From TMED161 sp964532515 (GTDB lineage Bacteria; Fidelibacterota; Marinisomatia; SCGC-AAA003-L08; D37C17), in NCBI GenBank assembly GCA_964532515.1, contig CAZHKH010000013.1, positions 1 through 24,046 on the forward strand: DNA of 24,046 bases, written 5' to 3'. A model generated the notes under the pieces. It worked only from the letters and a program-made list of their open reading frames with translations. It made no database searches and was not told the DNA's origin. Below are positions 1 through 7,344 of this stretch, in pieces. Position numbers and translations under genes: made by a program. How positions within the stretch are numbered: position 1 is the first letter of the stretch; each line of letters begins with the position of its first letter.

Positions 1-38
1 AGAACTCTTCATATGTGTGGAAATAATATAATTTTATA

Positions 39-1115
39 ATGAGCTTATATCCTAAGTTATTCATTCCTGGCCCCACTCATGTTCCTGCAAGTGTCATGAA
101 AGCTCTCTCTACGCCTCAAATAGGTCATAGAACAGAAGAGATTTCTGAACTTATTGAATTCATTGTCAAGGGTATTAAGCGACTTCTATATACAAAGAAC
201 AATATCTATTTAGTATCTCATGCCGCTACAGGATTATGGGAAATGGGATTGAGAAATAGCGTTCAAAAAGGAGTTCTTCATTGTGACAATGGAGCATTCA
301 GTTCTAAATGGGGAAAAGTATCACAGGCCTGTGGATATAATAATAATATAATAGAATATGAATGGGGAAGAGGCGTTAAAGCCTCTGATATTGATAAACA
401 TCTTTCTACAGGGAATTATGACGTGCTAGCCATGGTCCACAATGAGACATCAACTGGAACCATGAGCAATCTTGAAGAAATTTCTGACTTATTAAGTTCA
501 AAATATCCAGAGGTAATTTGGCTTGTAGATGCAGTAAGCTCCATGGCAGGAATTAAAATTGAAGTAGATAGACTTGGAATAGATTTTATCTTATCCTCTA
601 CACAAAAAGCATGGGGACTTCCAGCTGGATTCTCTCTTTGTGGAGTATCGGATAAAATTACAGAAAAATCTCAAACGCTCAGCAATAAAGGATATTTTTT
701 AGATTTGGCTGTTTATGAAAAATACTATAATAAATTTCAAACACCATCTACTCCTTCAGTTCCACATCTTTTTGGTTTAAAACATATTCTTAATATTATT
801 CAGGAGCAAGGACTTGAGAATAGATGGGAAAGACATTTAGAGATGAGGGACCACACTATTTCTTGGGCAAAGGAAAGAGGACAAACATTGTTTGCAGAAG
901 AGGGTTGCCACTCACACACAATAACATGTGTTAAAAATGTTCAAAACTGGGATGTAAATAAAATTTACAACAATCTTCTATCAAAGGGATTTAGAATGGA
1001 TAGAGGATATGGGAAGCTTAGAGGAGAGGCTTTTAGAATTGCCCATATGGGGAACATCTATATGGAAGATTTAATTGAATATTTAGCTGAATTTGATAAG
1101 GAAATAAATGCATAA
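39..1115 (+). CDS. Class-V PLP aminotransferase (AGT/PhnW type), probable phosphoserine aminotransferase
   Basis: A 358-residue fold-type-I PLP aminotransferase of the alanine-glyoxylate aminotransferase group. The N-terminal FIPGPTHVP with the GPT motif (residues 11-13) is characteristic of that group. The Asp that contacts the PLP ring nitrogen is D164 in WLVDAVSS, and the Schiff-base Lys is K190 in SSTQKAWG. The canonical SerC N-terminus (NFSAGPA-like) is absent. The gene overlaps serA by 8 bases, so the likely role is the second step of serine synthesis: 3-phosphohydroxypyruvate plus glutamate to phosphoserine. Alanine-glyoxylate or serine-glyoxylate transamination remains possible, because substrate is poorly predicted in this family. 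The ATG at 39 gives a full-length protein; I see no clear Shine-Dalgarno sequence in the 38 bases before it. The family assignment is firm, the substrate is inferred from context. Confidence 0.88.
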   Translation: MSLYPKLFIPGPTHVPASVMKALSTPQIGHRTEEISELIEFIVKGIKRLLYTKNNIYLVSHAATGLWEMGLRNSVQKGVLHCDNGAFSSKWGKVSQACGYNNNIIEYEWGRGVKASDIDKHLSTGNYDVLAMVHNETSTGTMSNLEEISDLLSSKYPEVIWLVDAVSSMAGIKIEVDRLGIDFILSSTQKAWGLPAGFSLCGVSDKITEKSQTLSNKGYFLDLAVYEKYYNKFQTPSTPSVPHLFGLKHILNIIQEQGLENRWERHLEMRDHTISWAKERGQTLFAEEGCHSHTITCVKNVQNWDVNKIYNNLLSKGFRMDRGYGKLRGEAFRIAHMGNIYMEDLIEYLAEFDKEINA

Positions 1116-2685
1116 GATATTGATTACTGATCCAATCTCTGATCATGGCCTAAAAATTCTTGACCATGATGATATTGAAATTATAAATCGTCCAGATATA
1201 AGTGAAGATGAACTTGAATCAGTCTTGCCTAATATAAATGGATGGATAATAAGAAGCGGAACGCAAATAGCAGAAAAACATATCAAAGAAGCAAAAAAAT
1301 TATCTGTAATTGGAAGAGCCGGAGTTGGAGTTGATAATATTGATATTCAAGCTGCAACTGCATCAGGTGTAGTTGTAATGAATCTTCCAGATGGAAATAC
1401 AATCTCAGCCGCAGAGCACACCATGTCTCTATTATCTGCGCTATCAAGAAATGTGCACATTGGACACTTAGGATTAATGAGTGGAGAGTGGAATCGGCAT
1501 AAGCTTGTTGGAAATGAGCTGAAAGATAAAGTCCTTGGGATTGTTGGCCTTGGGAAAATTGGACGAGAAGTAATGAAAAGAGCACTCTCTTATGACATGC
1601 AAATTCTTGGTCATGATCCATTTGTAAATCAAGAGATGTTTGATCCAGAAAAAATTAAAATTGTTGATATAGATGAGCTTACTTCAAATAGTGATTTTAT
1701 AACTCTTCATGTGCCTTTAATTGATGCGACAAGAGACCTGTTTGATTTGAATAGACTTAAAATGATGAAGCCAACCTCCAGAATTATAAATGTTGCCAGA
1801 GGTGGCATCATAAATGAAAAGGACTTAAGTGTTGCATTGAATGATGGCATTATATCAGGTGCTGCGATCGATGTCTTTGTAAAGGAACCCCTAGATAAAG
1901 ATCATCCATTTTTATCTACAAAAAACTTATTAATTACTCCTCATCTTGGAGCCTCAACAGTTGAAGCGAAAGAAGGAGTCTCAAAAGGTATTTGTCAACA
2001 AGTTAAGGATTTTATGTTAGATCAAAAATTATCAAATGTCTTAAATATTCCTATCGCTGACATGTCAATACTTAAAGAAATTGAGCCATATTTAGATATG
2101 AGTGAGAAGCTTGGTATGATTCTATCTCAATTAATAAATGAATCTGTAACTTCTATTAAGATTGATTGCTTTGGGTTAATTGAAGAGCTAAAGCCGATGA
2201 CCATCTCTTTTCTTAAAGGGTTATTTAATAAAATTACAGATAATAGGATTAATTTTATTAATGCAATCTCAATTGCAGAAGAGAGAGGGATATCTATATC
2301 TCATTCATACTCATCAGAGCAAATAAGCTATTCAAATTTAGTGTTAGCAACAGTAACAACATCTAATGGAAAATATTCAATTGGGGGCAGTGTTTTTGCA
2401 GAGAATCATCCACGAATTGTAAATGTAATGGGATACAATATTGATGTTTTCCCTGAAGGCGTAATGCTGTTTATGAAAAACAAAGATGTTCCGGGGGTGA
2501 TTGGAAAGATTGGAACTTTGCTTGGCGACAACGCTATTAATATTGCAAGCTATATTCTAAGTAGAGAAGTTAAAAATAAATCAGCCTACGCTATAGTTAA
2601 AGTAGATGAAAGAATAGATGAAGAGCTGATAAATAAAATTAAATCTCTTGATGAAATTGAAACAATTAACCAACTTGAGTTATAA
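1108..2685 (+). CDS. serA: D-3-phosphoglycerate dehydrogenase
   Basis: Catalyses the first committed step of serine synthesis: 3-phosphoglycerate plus NAD+ to 3-phosphohydroxypyruvate, in the cytoplasm. At 525 residues it is the long form: substrate/NAD-binding D-2-hydroxyacid dehydrogenase core (about 1-310), an intervening ASB-type domain, and a C-terminal ACT domain (about 450-525, with KDVPGVIGKIGTLLG). The NAD-binding glycine motif GLGKIG is at 147-152. The catalytic Arg/Glu/His triad fits R231 (NVARGGIINE), E260 (DVFVKEP) and H279 (TPHLGAST). The ACT domain suggests allosteric feedback by serine, as in other long PGDHs, but that is inference. The start overlaps the aminotransferase by 8 bases, and the stop shares one base with the purN start (TAATG), so translational coupling is likely. 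Confidence 0.96.
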   Translation: MHKILITDPISDHGLKILDHDDIEIINRPDISEDELESVLPNINGWIIRSGTQIAEKHIKEAKKLSVIGRAGVGVDNIDIQAATASGVVVMNLPDGNTISAAEHTMSLLSALSRNVHIGHLGLMSGEWNRHKLVGNELKDKVLGIVGLGKIGREVMKRALSYDMQILGHDPFVNQEMFDPEKIKIVDIDELTSNSDFITLHVPLIDATRDLFDLNRLKMMKPTSRIINVARGGIINEKDLSVALNDGIISGAAIDVFVKEPLDKDHPFLSTKNLLITPHLGASTVEAKEGVSKGICQQVKDFMLDQKLSNVLNIPIADMSILKEIEPYLDMSEKLGMILSQLINESVTSIKIDCFGLIEELKPMTISFLKGLFNKITDNRINFINAISIAEERGISISHSYSSEQISYSNLVLATVTTSNGKYSIGGSVFAENHPRIVNVMGYNIDVFPEGVMLFMKNKDVPGVIGKIGTLLGDNAINIASYILSREVKNKSAYAIVKVDERIDEELINKIKSLDEIETINQLEL

Positions 2686-3275
2686 TGAACAATCTTGTTG
2701 TTTTTGCTTCTGGTGGTGGATCAAATTTTCGAAGCATACTAAAAAACACAAAGAATAATAAAATAAAAAATTGTCAGGTTTCACTATTGATTTCCAATAA
2801 TTCGAATTCCAAGGCAATATTGCATGCAAAAGAAAATAGAGTGGATACTTTTATAATAAATCATCAAAGATACCCAGACAAGAAAGATTATATTGAAGTT
2901 TTAAATAATAAAATAAATGAGTGTCATCCTGAATTAATTGTTTTAGCTGGATACATGAAACTAATACCAAAAGAAATCGTAGATAACTTTAAAAATAAGA
3001 TTATTAATATACATCCAGGGAAACTTCCAGAGTTTGGGGGAAAGGGATGCTATGGAATGAATGTTCATAAAGCTGTTATAGATAGTAAGGTAAAATCAAC
3101 TGCAGTGACGATACACTATGTAAATGAAGAATATGATAAAGGGATGATAATTCACGAAGAGATTATTGATGTATTGGAAGATGATACTCCCGATAGTTTA
3201 TCTGATAGAGTATTAGAGTATGAACATAAAATTTATTCAAAGGTAATCAATAATATAATAAATAATAAGGCGTGA
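2685..3275 (+). CDS. purN: Phosphoribosylglycinamide formyltransferase 1
   Basis: Transfers the formyl group of 10-formyl-THF to GAR, giving FGAR, the third step of de novo purine synthesis. The 196-residue length is normal for PurN. The phosphate-binding loop is ASGGGSNFRSI (8-18). The catalytic residues correspond to N108 and H110 (INIHPGKLP) and D151 (EYDKGMII), the set known from E. coli PurN (N106/H108/D144). It begins at an ATG sharing one base with the serA stop and ends one base before purH. Its formyl donor derives from serine through GlyA, encoded later in the same series of genes, so the grouping makes metabolic sense. Confidence 0.96.
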   Translation: MNNLVVFASGGGSNFRSILKNTKNNKIKNCQVSLLISNNSNSKAILHAKENRVDTFIINHQRYPDKKDYIEVLNNKINECHPELIVLAGYMKLIPKEIVDNFKNKIINIHPGKLPEFGGKGCYGMNVHKAVIDSKVKSTAVTIHYVNEEYDKGMIIHEEIIDVLEDDTPDSLSDRVLEYEHKIYSKVINNIINNKA

Positions 3276-3276
3276 T

Positions 3277-4812
3277 ATGAGCAAGACAGCATTAATAAGT
3301 GTTTGGGACAAAACAGGAATAGTTGAATTCGCAAAATCTTTAACGGATAGAGATTATGAGATTTTATCTACGGGTGGTACAAAAAAATTGCTTGAGGAGA
3401 ACAATGTCAAAGTTACTTCTGTATCAGATTTAACAGGATTTGGTGCAATTATGGATGGAAGAGTTAAAACGCTACATCCAAAAGTCTTTGGAGGAATATT
3501 AGCTGATAGAAAGAATCAAACTCATATGAATGATCTTATTAAAATTGATTCAAAAATCATAGATTTAGTTGTTGTAAACTTGTATCCCTTTGTAAATGAG
3601 GCTGCAGACAAAAACTTGCCGATAGATAAGGCCATTGAATTTATTGATATTGGTGGTCCATCCATGCTTAGAGCTTCAGCTAAAAATCATGAGAGCGTCA
3701 TTCCAATATGTGATCCAGAGGACTATAACAGTTTTATCAATGAGCTAGATGAATCAAATGGGGAGATATCCATTGAAACAAGAAAAGACTATGCTATTAA
3801 GGTCTTTAACATAACCTCAAACTATGACTGTCAAATAGCCACATATTTATCAAGTTTTAATAATGATGAGAGCTCTCCAAATAATATAAATATCAATGTA
3901 ATTAAAAATAGTGAGCTTAGATATGGAGAGAACCCCCATCAAAAGGCTGCATTTTACATTTCAGCTGATAAGAATGATTCCTGGGTGCAACTACAAGGGA
4001 AACAATTATCTTATAATAATTACACTGATATAGAATCAGCGATATCAATTGTCAAAGATTTTGATGATCTTTCTTGTAGTATTATAAAGCATGCAAATCC
4101 ATGTGGATTTGCAACAGGAAGAAATAATATAGAAGCTTTTGAAAGGGCGGTGAGCTCTGATCCTATAAGTTATTTTGGAGGTATAATTGGATTTAATCAT
4201 AAAGTAGATTCAAAAACTGCAGAAAAGCTTGTTGAACCGTTTCTTGAGTGTGTTGTCGCTCCTGATTTTGATGATAATAGTCTAGAAATATTTAAGAAAA
4301 AAAAGAACTTAAGACTCATAAAAATTAACGATAATTTTAAATTATCTAAGATGATGATTAAAAATGCTCTAGGAGGATATTTAGTTCAGGATAGAGATCA
4401 ATTAGATTTTAATATCAATCAATGTGAGGTTGCAACAAAAAGGGAGCCCAATAAAGAAGAAATTAAGGCTTTAGAGCTAGGATGGAGACTTGTTAAATAT
4501 GTTAAATCAAATGCAATTGTATTTTCTAATCACAATCAATTGCTCTCAGTAGGAGCAGGACAAATGTCTAGAGTGGATTCAGTTAAAAATGCTATTAGGA
4601 AAATCTCAGAAACTGGTTTAAGTTTAAACGGAGCCATTATGGCCTCAGATGCTTTTTTCCCCTTTCCAGATTGTATCGAGATTGCAGCTAAGGCAGGAAT
4701 AAAATCAATCATTCAACCGGGTGGATCAATCAAAGATTCTGATGCTATTAATGTCGCGGATGAGTTAAACTTATCAATGTTATTTACAAAGGCTAGGCAC
4801 TTCTATCATTAA
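3277..4812 (+). CDS. purH: Bifunctional AICAR transformylase / IMP cyclohydrolase
   Basis: Carries out the last two steps of IMP synthesis: formylation of AICAR with 10-formyl-THF, then ring closure. At 511 residues it has the usual length. The N-terminal MGS-like cyclohydrolase domain (about 1-190) carries STGGTKKLLEE and DGRVKTLHPKVFGGILADR. The C-terminal transformylase domain carries RYGENPHQKAAFY (215-227) and the catalytic Lys-His pair K271-H272 in IIKHANPCG. A purine-rich AAGGCG lies just before the ATG. It follows purN by one base, a common arrangement. No frameshift or missing motif is visible. Confidence 0.97.
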   Translation: MSKTALISVWDKTGIVEFAKSLTDRDYEILSTGGTKKLLEENNVKVTSVSDLTGFGAIMDGRVKTLHPKVFGGILADRKNQTHMNDLIKIDSKIIDLVVVNLYPFVNEAADKNLPIDKAIEFIDIGGPSMLRASAKNHESVIPICDPEDYNSFINELDESNGEISIETRKDYAIKVFNITSNYDCQIATYLSSFNNDESSPNNININVIKNSELRYGENPHQKAAFYISADKNDSWVQLQGKQLSYNNYTDIESAISIVKDFDDLSCSIIKHANPCGFATGRNNIEAFERAVSSDPISYFGGIIGFNHKVDSKTAEKLVEPFLECVVAPDFDDNSLEIFKKKKNLRLIKINDNFKLSKMMIKNALGGYLVQDRDQLDFNINQCEVATKREPNKEEIKALELGWRLVKYVKSNAIVFSNHNQLLSVGAGQMSRVDSVKNAIRKISETGLSLNGAIMASDAFFPFPDCIEIAAKAGIKSIIQPGGSIKDSDAINVADELNLSMLFTKARHFYH

Positions 4813-4823
4813 GGTATAAAATT

Positions 4824-5058
4824 ATGTCAAATTATTCAATGTCATCTATTCGAAAAATGCTTTCAGGGGATATCGCAATTGATCTTGGAACAGCAAATAC
4901 ATTAATCTGGATGAAAAATCAGGAAATTGTACTAAATGAACCATCAATTGTTGCAAGAGATAAAATAAGCAATAGAATTATAGCGGTAGGTAAAGAAGCA
5001 AAAGAAATGCTTGGTCGAACACATAGTGGGATAGAGACAATTAGACCTTTGCGCGTTG
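4824..5058 (+). CDS. mreB: MreB rod-shape actin homologue, N-terminal fragment (ends at scaffold gap)
   Basis: First of three pieces of one mreB. MreB polymerises under the inner membrane and positions the elongasome (MreC/MreD/PBP2/RodA, all encoded next). This piece has the N-terminal short amphipathic-looking stretch, the phosphate-1 nucleotide-binding motif DLGTANTLIW (residues 20-29), and IVLNEPSIVA, as in bacterial MreBs. It runs to IRPLRV and stops at the N run. An intact MreB continues here with roughly DGVIADFE before the residues seen after the gap, so a few codons are missing. The 10 N do not keep the reading frame, which fits a placeholder gap rather than a real mutation. An AAGG stands upstream of the ATG, 11 bases after purH. 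Confidence 0.93.
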
Positions 5059-5068
5059 NNNNNNNNNN
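5059..5068. other. Scaffold gap of 10 N inside mreB
   Basis: Ten N bases join the N-terminal and middle parts of mreB. The frame after the gap is offset from the frame before it, and by comparison with the MreB family about eight residues between IRPLR and MADAMIRGF are missing. The length is therefore a convention rather than measured. Confidence 0.98.
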
Positions 5069-5526
5069 AAAATGGCAGATGCTATGATTAGAGGCTTCAT
5101 AAGAAAATTAAATATGAGTAGAATAGCAAGACCAAGAATTGTTATTTGTATTCCATCAGGAAGAACAGATGTTGAGCAAAGGGCAGTCAAAGAATCAGCT
5201 GAGCATGCGAATGCCAGCGAGGTCTACCTGATTGAAGAGCCCATGGCGGCAGCTATAGGTATCGGTATAGATGTTAATCAGCCAGTAGGAAATATGGTAG
5301 TTGATATTGGTGGAGGTACAACAGAGATTGCAGTAATATCATTGAATGGGATAGGTGCACTTGAAACAATAAACACTGCAGGCGATGAACAAACAGAGTC
5401 TATCGTTCAATGGTTCAAGGATCATCATAAATTAGCGATAGGAGAGAGAACAGCTGAAATGATAAAATGTACCGTAGGATCTGCTGTTAGAACTTCTGGA
5501 AAATCGATAGCAGTAAAAGGTCTTGA
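5069..5526 (+). CDS. mreB: MreB, middle fragment (ends at chimeric junction)
   Basis: Second part of mreB, starting in frame at KMADAMIRGFIRKLN. It contains IPSGRTDVEQRAV, the YLIEEPMAAAIGIGI segment, the phosphate-2 motif VVDIGGGTTEIAVIS, and LAIGERTAEMIK, all in normal MreB order. MreB homology runs to SIAVKGLD, ending near 5526. The reading frame then gives about ten unrelated residues and a stop at 5558-5560, because the DNA switches to an antisense trxB piece. The exact switch is uncertain by about 15 bases (5511-5526), since the GTAAAAGGTCTTGAT stretch suits both genes. This is part of a disrupted assembly of an otherwise normal gene, not a naturally truncated protein. Confidence 0.9.
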
Positions 5527-5739
5527 TGATAAATCAACTTTATTAACAGTATCATTATGAATTTTAGTGCCAACCTTTTCAGCTTGAATTTTCATTTGTT
5601 CCATCAACCATGGGCCTTGAATAACATCTTCATAACCTGGATAATTTTCAACATCAGTTGTTATAGTCATTTGACCCCCTGGTTGTATTCCAGATACAAT
5701 ATGTGGATTTAAATTTGCTCTTGCAGCATATATAGCTGC
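5515..5739 (-). pseudogene. trxB: Thioredoxin reductase internal fragment, antisense, inside mreB (probable chimeric contig)
   Basis: Read on the minus strand from 5739 to about 5515, this encodes an open piece of thioredoxin reductase: AAIYAARANLNP, then GIQPGGQMTITTDVENYPGY, then IQGPWLMEQMKIQAEKVGT and KVDLSSRPF. These are the family's consecutive N-terminal FAD-domain segments (about residues 20-95 of a roughly 310-residue enzyme). Neither the start with its GxGPAG motif nor the NADPH domain nor the CxxC redox centre is present. The left end fuses to mreB in the opposite orientation; the right end abuts an N run. True trxB would not lie inside mreB, so I read this as a misjoined or amplification-chimeric contig from the same or a related genome. 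It gives the annotator a trxB fragment, not a local gene. Confidence 0.88.
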
Positions 5740-5749
5740 NNNNNNNNNN
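5740..5749. other. Scaffold gap of 10 N between trxB fragment and mreB C-terminus
   Basis: Ten N bases separate the antisense trxB piece from the C-terminal part of mreB. The mreB sequence resumes at AVKGLD, the same residues already present just before the trxB piece, so the flanking contigs overlap in mreB and no mreB sequence is missing here. Confidence 0.98.
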
Positions 5750-6090
5750 TCGCTGTAAAAGGTTTAGATTTAATTACGGGAATTCCTAAAACAGTACAAG
5801 TTTCATCTGATGAAATTAGACAGGCGCTTTCTGAAACTATATATCAAATAACTGCGGCAATTAAAAGAGCACTAGATAAAACTCCTCCCGAGCATGCATC
5901 TGATTTAATTGATTTTGGAATTGTAATGACAGGCGGAGGAGCTCAGTTAAAAGGTCTTGATGAGCACATTAAAAATAAAACAGGTCTTCCTGTGCATGTA
6001 GCAGAAGATCCATGCTATTCAGTTGTAAAGGGCACAGGGATTGTATTAGATAGACTCAAAAAATACCAAAACGTTTTAATCCAGCCTTGA
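5750..6090 (+). CDS. mreB: MreB, C-terminal fragment
   Basis: Third part of mreB, in frame from the GCT at 5752 to the TGA at 6088-6090. It reads AVKGLDLITGIPKTVQVSS, then the helix EIRQALSETIYQITAAIKRAL, the adenosine-binding motif MTGGGAQLKGLDEHI, and a normal C-terminus with KGTGIVLDRL. Its first residues repeat AVKGLD already encoded before the inserted trxB piece, but with different codons (gctgtaaaaggtttagat against gcagtaaaaggtcttgat). With the other two pieces this makes a complete MreB apart from a few codons in the first gap. The stop overlaps the mreC start. Confidence 0.92.
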
Positions 6091-6851
6091 TAAAATATTT
6101 AAATAGAGATACCGTAGCCTTAATTCTCTGTTTAACTATGTCTTTATTGTTATATTTTTCATCTAGCTCATCTATTGTAAATAGCGTAAAGGCAGAAATC
6201 TCTAATCTCGTTTCAATAGTTACTTATCCACAAAGTTATTATTCTGGCCTAATGTTAATTCAAGAAGAGAATTCAATTTTAAAACAAAAATTAGTTCAAA
6301 TGAATATGCTAAACGCTGAATTATTAAAATATGAAAATGAAAATTCAGAACTAAAAAAATTATTAAATTTTTACAATGAACAACCATGGTCATTGCAGAT
6401 TGCAAAGGTAGTTAATGATAATTATTCATATTTAATGAGAACAATAACTATAAATTTAGGATTAAATGATGGCCTTGAAATTAACCTGCCTGTAGTTGAT
6501 GTGAATGGCTTGATTGGGAAAGTAGAGGTTGTTTCTGATAGAGTTTCTAATGTTCAGTTAATAACAGATAAAAATTTTATTGTTTCAGTCAGAGTTGGAA
6601 AAGACATGTCAATAGGTGAATTTAAATCAACTCACAAAAAATTAGGGATTGTATATGGTGTAAGGAAAACTGCTGATGTTAAGATCGGTGATATTGTCTA
6701 CACATCAGGAGTTTCAACTATTTATCCTGATTCGATCCCTGTTGCAAAAGTCGTGAAAATAAATAAACATAATGATAAGCCATTCCAAGATATTGAAGTA
6801 GAAATACTTGCTGATTTGATTAATTTTAACCATGTATTTGTTGTTCTATGA
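6087..6851 (+). CDS. mreC: Rod-shape-determining protein MreC
   Basis: Periplasmic scaffold that links MreB filaments to PBP2 and RodA. The 254-residue protein has the standard layout: a short cytoplasmic tail, one transmembrane helix (about 9-25), a coiled coil (about 56-95, with ENSILKQKLVQ and NENSELKKLL), and the two-lobed beta domain (about 103-254, with NLPVVDVNGLIGKV). I accept the TTG at 6087, which overlaps the mreB stop as TTGA. The next ATG (6138) would cut into the transmembrane helix. The stop overlaps mreD by 4 bases (ATGA). Identity is supported by order and architecture as well as sequence. Confidence 0.92.
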   Translation: MIKYLNRDTVALILCLTMSLLLYFSSSSSIVNSVKAEISNLVSIVTYPQSYYSGLMLIQEENSILKQKLVQMNMLNAELLKYENENSELKKLLNFYNEQPWSLQIAKVVNDNYSYLMRTITINLGLNDGLEINLPVVDVNGLIGKVEVVSDRVSNVQLITDKNFIVSVRVGKDMSIGEFKSTHKKLGIVYGVRKTADVKIGDIVYTSGVSTIYPDSIPVAKVVKINKHNDKPFQDIEVEILADLINFNHVFVVL

Positions 6852-7342
6852 TTAATAATAGAATATATAGCCAAATATTTGTTTTATTATTTATTTTGCT
6901 CATTCAATTCTATGTTCCCAGCATCATTTTTAGCAATGATTTAATGCTATTCCCAGATTTACTATTAATCTATTTAGTTTATATATCAGTTTTGTACGAT
7001 AGGCATTACGTCATTTTTTTTGGTTTTGTTCTTGGGCTTTTCCAAGATTTTGTATCTCAAAGCAATTTGCTAGGTTTATTTGCTTTTGGAAAAACAATTG
7101 CTGGATTTTTGCTTGGAATGTTATATAAATATGATAGAGTCTGGAAAAATATGATTAAAATTGGATTTCTATTTTTAACATTTCAGATTCACTATATATT
7201 TTCATGCTACCTTATGTTTGACCGTACTTTTACACCAATAGTTTATATTTTAAAAGTTTCAACGATTCAATCTATTTTTATGATTATTCTGTTTATGATT
7301 GTAAATAGGTTCATTTTAATTGATAATAAAATAATAAAGTAA
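6848..7342 (+). CDS. mreD: Rod-shape-determining membrane protein MreD
   Basis: A 164-residue, very hydrophobic protein with about five transmembrane segments, small-protein length and FLGLFQDFVS-type residues (here FGFVLGLFQDFVSQSNLLGL) typical of MreD. MreD is a weakly conserved inner-membrane partner of MreC in the elongasome. The call rests on hydrophobic profile, length and position between mreC and mrdA. It starts with an ATGA overlap of the mreC stop and ends two bases before the mrdA start. Confidence 0.88.
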   Translation: MINNRIYSQIFVLLFILLIQFYVPSIIFSNDLMLFPDLLLIYLVYISVLYDRHYVIFFGFVLGLFQDFVSQSNLLGLFAFGKTIAGFLLGMLYKYDRVWKNMIKIGFLFLTFQIHYIFSCYLMFDRTFTPIVYILKVSTIQSIFMIILFMIVNRFILIDNKIIK

Positions 7343-7344
7343 AA

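Noticed and set aside
1283..1621. Minus-strand ORF of 112 codons
   Set aside because: Lies wholly antisense to serA, whose domains are intact here; its composition (Leu/Gln/His-rich) is that of a shadow frame.
5425..5670. 81-codon minus-strand ORF as an independent gene
   Set aside because: Its first part is the trxB fragment (start codon is an internal Met) and its second part is antisense mreB; it is an artefact of the join.
5515..5739. Natural insertion or gene transfer of trxB into mreB
   Set aside because: No mobile-element ends, bordered by N runs, duplicated mreB residues on both sides, and MreB is complete when the piece is removed; a chimera explains all of it.
6220..6405. Minus-strand ORF of 61 codons
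   Set aside because: Antisense to the coiled-coil part of mreC with no ribosome-binding site or recognisable motif.
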